Below, in pieces: positions 1-5,175 of a stretch of 10,694 bases of DNA (positions are counted from its first letter, which is position 1; each line of letters begins with the position of its first letter). The notes below the pieces were generated by a model that made no database searches, had not been told where the DNA came from, and saw nothing but the letters and a program-made list of their open reading frames with translations. Source of the stretch: Hyphococcus sp. (GTDB lineage Bacteria > Pseudomonadota > Alphaproteobacteria > Caulobacterales > Parvularculaceae); assembly GCA_021604585.1 (NCBI GenBank), contig BQJG01000088.1:1-10694 (forward strand), read 5' to 3'. The position numbers and the translations under genes were made by a program.

Positions 1-65
1 CGGCGTGGCAAAAAGGGTGTGGATTCGCGGCATAGGCTTTGCTATACGCCGCTTTCCAAAGGCGT
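1..65. other. host flank upstream of tRNA-Asn
   Basis: This short stretch lies outside the inserted element and should carry the tRNA promoter. A CTATAC hexamer at 42-47 is a possible -10 box, but no convincing -35 box sits at the right distance (the best match is around 18-24). No protein gene can be supported here. Confidence 0.4.
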
Positions 66-141
66 TCCCTGATAGCTCAGTTGGTAGAGCAGCTGACTGT
101 TAATCAGCGGGTCACTGGTTCGAGTCCAGTTCAGGGAGCCA
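66..141 (+). tRNA. tRNA-Asn (anticodon GTT)
   Basis: A full 76-nt cloverleaf is visible. The acceptor arms TCCCTGA (66-72) and TCAGGGA pair and are followed by the discriminator G and an encoded CCA (139-141). The D-loop contains AGCTCAGTTGGTAGAGC. The anticodon stem GCTGA/TCAGC closes the loop CTGTTAA, with anticodon GTT at 99-101. The T-arm is CTGGTTCGAGTCCAG. The gene decodes AAC/AAU (asparagine). Its 3' part from position 96 is repeated exactly at the far end of the window, so the tRNA is the integration target and remains intact after insertion. The 5' part (66-95) is host-derived; the 3' part is shared with the element. Confidence 0.97.
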
Positions 142-143
142 TT
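96..143 (+). repeat. left attachment-site repeat (att core within tRNA-Asn)
   Basis: These 48 bases match 10516-10563 without a mismatch. They start in the anticodon stem/loop (A96, with the anticodon at 99-101) and run through the T-arm, acceptor 3' strand and CCA, plus two T residues. The bases just outside (G95 versus A10515, T144 versus A10564) differ, which fixes the repeat ends. Tyrosine integrases often recombine within tRNA genes, and a repeat starting at the anticodon loop points to crossover in that loop. Confidence 0.95.
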
Positions 144-244
144 TTATCAATAAAATCAAGGTCTTGCGACACCTTCAATTTTCTCCGCTTCGGCACTTTT
201 CAAATGGGAAGCGCCGGGGAAGCACTCAGGCAATGGAGAAAACC
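144..244 (+). other. leader between tRNA-Asn and the first element gene
   Basis: This is about 100 bases just inside the left attachment repeat. A weak hairpin, AAGGT (158-162) with ACCTT (171-175), precedes CAATTTTC and could end tRNA transcription. No strong promoter stands out, so the first two genes may be read through from the tRNA or from a promoter not recognisable by eye. An AT-rich stretch at 141-160 could also hold integrase or excisionase arm sites. This is inference only. Confidence 0.3.
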
Positions 245-619
245 ATGACCATCAATCAGACTAAAACTTGGACCGTCACTGTTTCGGATAAAGAGCCCGC
301 GACCATGCGGGAGCTACTAGACCACTGTTGCGCACTGGTCGCTGTTTCCGAAGCTAAGAGCGCAATCGGAGATCGTGACGCACAATATAAAGACGATGCC
401 GGATTCGACCGAAACACCCTCTTTGACGCAACGTCAAAACTTGAGGAATTGGCGCCGCAAATCCCCATCGAAAACCTAGACGATGCGGTCGCCGCCCTCG
501 ACTTCCTCAAACGAATTGTTGACTGGAATTATGAAGACAAGCGCGACCAAAGGTTGTTCAACCATATCCGGCAAAGCCTTGCCGAGATGGAGCCAGCTAG
601 GAACGGGGGCCGCACATGA
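245..619 (+). CDS. hypothetical protein, 124 aa, left-end accessory gene
   Basis: I do not recognise this family. The product is a soluble, acidic, probably helical protein with no signal peptide or membrane segment. A segment near the middle (IENLDDAVAALDFLKRIVDW) looks like an amphipathic helix. The start at 245 is chosen because GGAGA at 235-239 sits at good spacing ahead of it; an in-frame ATG at 233 would add four residues. The stop overlaps the start of the next gene in an ATGA, so the two are translationally coupled. The pair runs opposite to the main gene block and ends at a strong terminator, which makes it a separate transcription unit at the element edge. Such edge positions in satellites often hold accessory genes (phage interference, defence), but nothing in the sequence proves that here. 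A small-terminase role cannot be excluded, though no helix-turn-helix is evident. Confidence 0.75.
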   Translation: MTINQTKTWTVTVSDKEPATMRELLDHCCALVAVSEAKSAIGDRDAQYKDDAGFDRNTLFDATSKLEELAPQIPIENLDDAVAALDFLKRIVDWNYEDKRDQRLFNHIRQSLAEMEPARNGGRT

Positions 620-801
620 GCCGCGTTCTGGACCCTATAACGCAAGTCTGGGTTGACGGCCTCACCGAAAGCGCAAACGAGTTTTTTAAGCGGGGTGAAT
701 TGGAGCAGGCCCGTTTTTGTTGGGGGCTGGCTGAAGCCATGAAGACAGGCGAGAAGTTCGACCATGAGACGATCCGGCAAGCGTCGGCGCCGCTCAATTA
801 G
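616..801 (+). CDS. hypothetical small protein, 61 aa
   Basis: I do not recognise this family. The protein is short and soluble. The segment NEFFKRGELEQARFCWGLAE resembles a helical, TPR-like hairpin, but one hairpin is too little to assign a repeat fold. Its ATG lies inside the stop of the preceding gene (ATGA, 616-619), a classic reinitiation arrangement, so it is probably made together with that gene and may act with it. The reading frame closes one base before a 22-bp palindrome, and an intrinsic terminator follows. This frame is favoured over the overlapping minus-strand frames because of the coupling and the terminator placement. Confidence 0.7.
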   Translation: MSRVLDPITQVWVDGLTESANEFFKRGELEQARFCWGLAEAMKTGEKFDHETIRQASAPLN

Positions 802-823
802 CAGAGTGCAAATTTGCACTCTG
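802..823. repeat. perfect 22-bp palindrome with TGCAAATTTGCA core
   Basis: Positions 802-823 read identically on both strands, with arms CAGAGTGCAAA and its complement. The site starts immediately after the stop of the 61-aa gene and 5 bp before the terminator hairpin. The central 12 bp (807-818) recur at 2716-2727 inside a second, 18-bp palindrome. It could be a dimeric repressor operator or a hairpin that assists termination. Confidence 0.8.
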
Positions 824-828
824 GTACT

Positions 829-850
829 AAGGCCCCTTCGGGGGCCTTTT
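829..850 (+). terminator. rho-independent terminator of the left-end gene pair
   Basis: The stem AAGGCCCC (829-836) pairs with GGGGCCTT (841-848) around a stable TTCG tetraloop and is followed by a T run. This orientation ends plus-strand transcription from 245-801. In the minus direction there is no good U tract, so it would stop the leftward structural operon only poorly. Confidence 0.92.
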
Positions 851-1002
851 AATTAAAACGCCCCTCGCGCCGCCGAAAGGAATCAGGAGTGCGGCCAGAG
901 GCTCTCGCGGTTACTTATTGGCCGGTGACTCACGAGTAAAACCGGTCCGCATTATTGACGCGCCCTATTGCTAACAACGCGCCACCCTTTGCGGCCAGGG
1001 GA
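851..1002. other. gene-free spacer between convergent units
   Basis: This 152-bp gap lies between the left-end terminator and the portal stop codon. No coding frame with a ribosome site is evident. It contains GCGGCCAG twice (near 891 and 990) and an imperfect inverted repeat around GCCGGT (920s) and ACCGGT (940s). It could hold the terminator of the minus-strand operon or a packaging (cos/pac) site, but neither can be shown from sequence alone. Confidence 0.4.
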
Positions 1003-2070
1003 TCAGTAATCCGCAGGCGTCAGATCGATAAACTCCAATGCGCCTTTGACTTGTTCCGGCGTTAAGCCTGCAGCTTTGGCGGCGGCCAGCCCATCGATAA
1101 CACCAGCGAAAGCGCGCGCCCGTCCGCCAGCGTCAAACGCTTGCAGCGGCCTTAGAACATCGATCTCAACATTGCCGCCAAGTTTCAGGCTCGCTTCTTC
1201 CGCGATCAATTCTGCGATTGGTTGCAGCATCCATGATGCAAGGTGACGCTGCGCCTCCCTCACCAAGGGGCCGGTTGCCGCAGGGTTCATCAATGACGGG
1301 AGAACGCCATACACGCCGCAGATCGCATCGCGCGCGGCGGCGAGTGTTTCCGAAGTCATGGCGCTGGCGAGATCGGGCGATAGGTCAGACGGTCGCCAGT
1401 CCGATTGCGGCGCAGGTCCACCTGCAGCAGCGACGTTTACAGATTCACGCAACAGCATCCGCCCACGCTTGCCGCGAAAGCCTCGCGAAAGTTGTTCGTT
1501 GTCAGTGTCGGGTGATTCAGGAAACGGAACGATTTTCGAGCCAAGCGGTGAGTTCTCGAAAGTCTCGCGAAGGGCTTCCTCTAAAGCATTCAACAGCCCG
1601 GCGGTGATCGCTGCTCGCCGCAAGGGCGGCTGCCCATAGAACGGCGCGGCAGTGTCGGCGCCGATAGCTATGTGCAGCACTTCCGGCGCGAGCGCCGTCA
1701 TGGTCCGCCCGCCGCCCGCTTCGGAAATTGAAAGTCGGTAAGCGGTCGGAACACCGTCTTGTGTTTTCAAATCCCAATCGCTTGCAGGCAACAGCCGGTC
1801 GCTTGCGATCAGGAACACCGCCTCACCGCGAAGGCCAAGAGAACGAGCGAGGATCGCAAGATCGCGCGGGCGCAGATAATCGGTTCCCGATACATCGGCG
1901 AGAGATAAGCCGCCTTCCCAGAGGGAAATGCAGGATTGCGCCGTCGCTGTGAGTTCACCGATTCCGCGCCGCCCGCTGATATACGACTCACGCGCCGCCA
2001 TAATTTCAGCGGTGAAGCCGCTGGATGCCGAGCGCGTTTCATTTTTTTGCTTTGTCCAAGGCCAGCGCAT
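1003..2070 (-). CDS. phage portal protein, HK97 family
   Basis: The portal forms a dodecameric ring at one capsid vertex, through which terminase pumps DNA and to which tails attach. The C-terminal half is typical of HK97-type portals: ATSETLAAARDAICGVYGVL, then SLMNPAATGPLVREAQRHLA, then a helical stretch ending in LRPLQAFD. A run near residues 143-175 (FYGQPPLRRAAITAGLLNAL) matches the usual stem-proximal region. At 355 aa it is somewhat shorter than the roughly 400 aa common in the family. The start at 2070 has GGGAGG seven bases upstream and overlaps the connector stop in TAATG. It is the last gene of the leftward head operon. The ring is expected to be compatible with a helper phage's connector or tail, since no tail genes are present. 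Confidence 0.9.
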   Translation of the reverse strand: MRWPWTKQKNETRSASSGFTAEIMAARESYISGRRGIGELTATAQSCISLWEGGLSLADVSGTDYLRPRDLAILARSLGLRGEAVFLIASDRLLPASDWDLKTQDGVPTAYRLSISEAGGGRTMTALAPEVLHIAIGADTAAPFYGQPPLRRAAITAGLLNALEEALRETFENSPLGSKIVPFPESPDTDNEQLSRGFRGKRGRMLLRESVNVAAAGGPAPQSDWRPSDLSPDLASAMTSETLAAARDAICGVYGVLPSLMNPAATGPLVREAQRHLASWMLQPIAELIAEEASLKLGGNVEIDVLRPLQAFDAGGRARAFAGVIDGLAAAKAAGLTPEQVKGALEFIDLTPADY

Positions 2071-2684
2071 TAGACGCCTCCCATTTTTCTGTAAGGGCGC
2101 AGCAAATCAGCCGCGCCGGAATACTGCAGAGCGCGCGCAATCCAGTGAGGATTGGGCCGCTCGATTTCCATTTCGCGAAGTGAAGGCAACGCCTCGCCCG
2201 GTTGATAGAACGGCTCTTGATCGGTTTTGAATGAGCCGACAACGCGATGCGCGGGCGGAGTTTCATCAACCGCAAGGAAGTATTGCACCAGCCGGAACAC
2301 CGCATCCTTCACGGCGCGCGGCGGTTCATTTAGGGAGCCGACAGTTCCGGTGAACCGGTAAGGGCCTTCGCCGTCGAGAACATAACCGCCTAGCGGCGTA
2401 GGCTCTAACGTGACCGCGACCCATGCGCAGCCTTGCCAGATTTCAGAGGTTGAAAGCGTTGTCGGCGATAGCGGCGGATGCCACTCGCCGCAGCCTTCCG
2501 CGATATATTCAACCGTCCGCGTATTCCAGCGATGCGCAATATAGGATTCGATGCGTTGCCATGCCGTTGTGACGATTTTTCGGATTTTTGGTTCCGGCGT
2601 GATTTCAACGGTCGGGTCATCTCCAAAAACGATTTGCGGATAGTTGTCCGGCTCACCTTCGGTGATGCGAAGCGTGACTGACAT
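2070..2684 (-). CDS. head-tail connector-like protein (gp6-like), 204 aa
   Basis: This is the probable head-completion adaptor that docks under the portal ring. The assignment rests mainly on position between protease and portal and on general features: an N-terminal beta-rich part, a helix KIRKIVTTAWQRIESYIAHR (about 33-52) as found in gp6-like adaptors, and a later helix PRAVKDAVFRLVQYFLAVDE (about 122-141). No enzymatic motif is seen. The ATG at 2684 has a strong GGAGG about six bases upstream and overlaps the protease stop as TAATG; its own stop overlaps the portal start the same way. This coupling suggests near-equal translation of the head genes. In the canonical HK97 order connectors follow the capsid gene; here this one precedes the portal. 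I am moderately sure of the family and confident that it is a head gene. Confidence 0.7.
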   Translation of the reverse strand: MSVTLRITEGEPDNYPQIVFGDDPTVEITPEPKIRKIVTTAWQRIESYIAHRWNTRTVEYIAEGCGEWHPPLSPTTLSTSEIWQGCAWVAVTLEPTPLGGYVLDGEGPYRFTGTVGSLNEPPRAVKDAVFRLVQYFLAVDETPPAHRVVGSFKTDQEPFYQPGEALPSLREMEIERPNPHWIARALQYSGAADLLRPYRKMGGV

Positions 2685-3316
2685 TAAAGCCTCCAGCGAT
2701 TGAGATGATTAACTCTGCAAATTTGCAGAGCATTCGGCTGAACATGACGCGCTTCGGCTTGCGCCTCGCTGTATGCCGGTTGCGTCACCAGCGAGAGTTC
2801 AAACAAGAGCGCTTGACGAATGAGCCGGATGCGTGCGCCATGCTGGCCTGCATCCGGGTTGATCGGTTCCTCGCTTATCGTTTCCGCTTCTTCGCGCGGA
2901 ACGGCGCGCTCTGGGGGCATACGAAAGCCGGGAGAGATGCCGGTGGCGAGACCGGCGGCGAGAAGCGCAATCGCATCTCGCGCGTGTTGCGTGTCGAGAA
3001 TTTCCGGCAGGATGGACGCTTCAAACATCAGCGCCTTGTCAGTGTCGCGAAGCTGCAGCGAGCCGTTAAGTTTCGACGCCAGCGGCTTGTCATAGCGATG
3101 GCCGGAGAGGAAATGGATTTCCTCATCCGGTTTCTCGACGCGATAAGCGAAGGCGCGCGAATCAAATTCCTCTTTTTCAGGTCTTCGATTGCGCCCGCCG
3201 TCACTCATCACGGCGCGACGGCGATACGGGAAAGAGCCGGTGATCACTTTCCCGCCGCCGCGTCGCGCTCTTATGTCGAGATCGCCCGCAAGCGTCCCGA
3301 ATTGCAGCCCGTCCAT
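2684..3316 (-). CDS. HK97-type prohead maturation protease (peptidase family U35/S78)
   Basis: This serine protease cleaves the N-terminal delta domain of the capsid protein, and itself, during prohead maturation. The catalytic His is visible in the motif SGHRYDKPLA (H73) and the Ser in FELSLVTQPAY (S175); both are family hallmarks. The 210-aa length is normal. The C-terminal tail beyond about residue 190 is unrelated to the catalytic fold and is where an 18-bp DNA palindrome lies (2713-2730). The start at 3316 overlaps the capsid stop as TAATG, so translation depends on ribosomes finishing the capsid gene. In canonical HK97 gene order the protease precedes the capsid gene; here it follows. 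The presence of an intact protease implies genuine maturation of a self-encoded capsid. Confidence 0.93.
   Translation of the reverse strand: MDGLQFGTLAGDLDIRARRGGGKVITGSFPYRRRAVMSDGGRNRRPEKEEFDSRAFAYRVEKPDEEIHFLSGHRYDKPLASKLNGSLQLRDTDKALMFEASILPEILDTQHARDAIALLAAGLATGISPGFRMPPERAVPREEAETISEEPINPDAGQHGARIRLIRQALLFELSLVTQPAYSEAQAEARHVQPNALQICRVNHLNRWRL
2713..2730. repeat. perfect 18-bp palindrome CTCTGCAAATTTGCAGAG
   Basis: The palindrome shares its central TGCAAATTTGCA (2716-2727) with the one at 802-823. It lies inside the 3' end of the protease gene, about 30 bp ahead of the connector start. It may be an operator, an mRNA hairpin setting relative expression, or a chance codon arrangement; recurrence of the same 12-bp core argues against chance. 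Confidence 0.75.
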
Positions 3317-4596
3317 TATGCGCGATCCTGCACGTTGTTCAGAATTTCAATCTGCGCAACGCGCGAGATCGTCACGTCCATCGTTGCAAGGCCAGTAAGG
3401 CGCAGACCGCCGCTTGCCGCGTCGCTGTAAGGATCGCGGATAACATCGACGCCACCCCACATGCCGACAAAGATAGGCGCGGTCCCGCCGGTCAACGCCG
3501 TGGTGATGATCGTATGCTTGCCCTTGTCGGTTCCGTCTTCGGCTTCCGAATCTGGCAACGCATTGTCAGAGATCGTAAACGCGCCTTCGCCAAAACGGCG
3601 GATCAGGCGATCCCATTCCGCATCGCTTGTGCCAGTCAACACCGTGCCGTCGAGAATCGAATAGGTCAGCGGGCGAATGAGCCAACGCATTGCGCTAGGT
3701 TTCATCGCCGTGTTGCGATCCATTGCGCGCCGCGCTGCAGCCTTAAAAACCGCATAGCTAGCGAGAGCGGAAACATTCGTTTCAGTGATGCCAACGCCGG
3801 ACGCCAGCGCAATGATTCCAGTCGGCTCACCGTCGGAGCCGGAGCCGGTGAAGGTTGCGCGGTCAACCGCTTCGGTGATCGCGCCGGACATATCGCGGCG
3901 AACCGCCGCCTCCAACGCATCGCCCGATTGTTTCAGCGACTTTCGCGTGATTTTCATCGTGATGCCGAGCGTGTGATCAGGCGCAAGTGGTCGGTCCGTT
4001 GTGGCGTAGACAGTCGGACCGGCAACGCTTCCGGTTTCCGTTGCAGCCCAACCGGCAGCGACAGAGGAAGTCACAACAGGAAATTCCTGCAGGCCAGAGT
4101 TGATATTCACGACGCGCGCGCCCATGCGGCCCGTAACCGATTGCGCAAAGATTCGGTCGATAATCGGCGCAGTCATTTTCGGATCAGGCGTTCCGCTCGC
4201 GACAGTCTCACCTGTACGGGTTTCAAGCGCCGCATAGGGAACGGGGATGCCGCGATAACCGCCCTTGCTGCGCATCTCTTGCACGATTTCCGCCGTCTGA
4301 CCGGACAGCGCAGCGCCCTCATCAAGCGCAAGCGCCACTTGGCGAAGTTCAAAACCGCCCATAAGATCGGACCATTCCTTCTCCGAGCGAGTTTCAAAGT
4401 CATCATTAGCGGCTTTGCGCTCCTCATCTTCGGCGATCAGCGATGCGCGGAAGCGTTTTTCATTGGTGCGATATTCTGTGTCGAGATTTTCGAGCGAGCG
4501 CACTTCGTCTTCGGTCGGCTTTTCCTTGCCGACAAGTTCGGCGAGAGATTGGCGGATTTCCGATTGACGGCGGGAGATTTTTACTGACTCAAGCAT
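3316..4596 (-). CDS. major capsid protein, HK97 fold
   Basis: The product assembles the icosahedral capsid. Residues 1 to about 110 are charged and helical (for example QSEIRQSLAELVGKEKPTED) and form the delta/scaffold domain removed by the neighbouring protease. The rest has the HK97 pattern: RIFAQSVTGRMGARVVNINS, FPVVTSSVAAGWAATETGS, LGITMKITRKSLKQSGDALE, RRDMSGAITEAVDRATFTGS and a C-terminal VDVIRDPYSDAASGGLRL. The 426-aa length is typical. The start at 4596 is chosen because AAGGA lies about seven bases upstream and the ATG overlaps the HNH stop by 8 bp; an in-frame upstream extension to 4827 would run through the HNH gene in another frame and is not credible. Satellites of this kind make small capsids suited to their genome; whether this one does cannot be read from the sequence. 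Confidence 0.95.
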   Translation of the reverse strand: MLESVKISRRQSEIRQSLAELVGKEKPTEDEVRSLENLDTEYRTNEKRFRASLIAEDEERKAANDDFETRSEKEWSDLMGGFELRQVALALDEGAALSGQTAEIVQEMRSKGGYRGIPVPYAALETRTGETVASGTPDPKMTAPIIDRIFAQSVTGRMGARVVNINSGLQEFPVVTSSVAAGWAATETGSVAGPTVYATTDRPLAPDHTLGITMKITRKSLKQSGDALEAAVRRDMSGAITEAVDRATFTGSGSDGEPTGIIALASGVGITETNVSALASYAVFKAAARRAMDRNTAMKPSAMRWLIRPLTYSILDGTVLTGTSDAEWDRLIRRFGEGAFTISDNALPDSEAEDGTDKGKHTIITTALTGGTAPIFVGMWGGVDVIRDPYSDAASGGLRLTGLATMDVTISRVAQIEILNNVQDRA

Positions 4597-4912
4597 GTTT
4601 AGTCCTTTTCTTTTTGGTGAGTTCTTTGACCGCCTCGCGCCATGCGATGCGTTCGGGGGATGGCGGCTTGTGGCCGCATTCAATGCGCGTCTTTCTTGTG
4701 TGACAGGACGGGCAAAGGCTTTGGAGATTGTCGAGTTCAAACGACAATTCAGGATCGGTTCGGACCGGCTTTCTGTGATCGACTTCCAGCCGTCCGCGTG
4801 CGTCGCATTGGACGCACTTGTGTTCATCGCGGCGCAGGGCTTTGAGGCGCAGCGCTTTCCAGCGTGCAGTTTTGAGTATAGATTTCGAGAATCGCTGATA
4901 ATTTTTCAACAT
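4589..4912 (-). CDS. HNH endonuclease (packaging-associated)
   Basis: This is a small 107-aa HNH nuclease with a zinc-binding frame: C33-x2-C36, the LEVDHRKPV core (D45 H46), N62 in NLQSLCPSC, and C67-x2-C70 followed by H71. In HK97-like phages and in capsid-forming satellites, an HNH protein encoded next to the terminase is required, with TerL, for cutting at cos. Its position between terL and the capsid gene fits that role. The ATG at 4912 is preceded by GGGGGTGA at fair spacing. The stop overlaps the capsid start by 8 bp. The start lies only 14 bp from the divergent start of the small plus-strand gene at 4927, so any promoter for this HNH-capsid operon would have to lie inside that gene. 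A homing-type HNH is a less likely alternative. Confidence 0.92.
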   Translation of the reverse strand: MLKNYQRFSKSILKTARWKALRLKALRRDEHKCVQCDARGRLEVDHRKPVRTDPELSFELDNLQSLCPSCHTRKTRIECGHKPPSPERIAWREAVKELTKKKRTKHA

Positions 4913-4926
4913 ATGGAGTCACCCCC

Positions 4927-5175
4927 ATGAAATTCATGCTTTTCGATCATCCAAATATGAGCAAGCCTAATGTTTGGATTGATGTAGAAAAGATTTCTTC
5001 GTTTCGTGTGACCGGAATTACGAGTTCGACACTTGAGATTGCACTTCTCATTCAAGGAACGAAAAAAGCTGAAATCGTTGTGACAAAGCCCGCCTATGGC
5101 GGCGATGCAGCATTCTTCGATGCAATCGGCGTCTCTGCTGATGCGATGGAAGAATCCTATCATCCCGGCGACTAA
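4927..5175 (+). CDS. hypothetical small protein, 82 aa, reversed inside the packaging block
   Basis: I do not recognise this family. The product is soluble, with alternating hydrophobic stretches (NVWIDVEKISSFRVTGI, TLEIALLIQG, KAEIVVTKP) suggesting a small beta-rich fold and an acidic helical tail. A GGAG at 4915-4918 lies eight bases ahead of the ATG. The gene is less GC-rich than its neighbours and is the only plus-strand gene within the minus-strand block. Its stop overlaps the terL stop tail-to-tail (TAA at 5173-5175, terL TAG at 5172-5174), and it diverges from HNH 14 bp away, so it fills the gap precisely. The antiparallel frame (5181 to 4906) gives a cysteine-rich, unlikely protein. 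An independently acquired cargo or regulatory gene is possible; its function is unknown. Confidence 0.62.
   Translation: MKFMLFDHPNMSKPNVWIDVEKISSFRVTGITSSTLEIALLIQGTKKAEIVVTKPAYGGDAAFFDAIGVSADAMEESYHPGD

Noticed and set aside
39..248. Plus-strand reading frame across the tRNA (69 aa)
   Set aside because: It is a translation of tRNA-Asn, a well-known type of false protein; there is no ribosome site and the tRNA explains the sequence.
2705..3430. Plus-strand frame opposite the protease gene (241 aa)
   Set aside because: It is a shadow frame with unlikely composition; the protease on the other strand has catalytic His and Ser motifs.
3514..4587. Long plus-strand frame opposite the capsid gene (357 aa)
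   Set aside because: It is an arginine/histidine-rich shadow of the capsid gene, which has clear HK97 features.
4597..4827. N-terminal extension of the capsid protein to 4827
   Set aside because: It overlaps the HNH gene in another frame and encodes low-quality sequence; the ATG at 4596 has AAGGA at good spacing.
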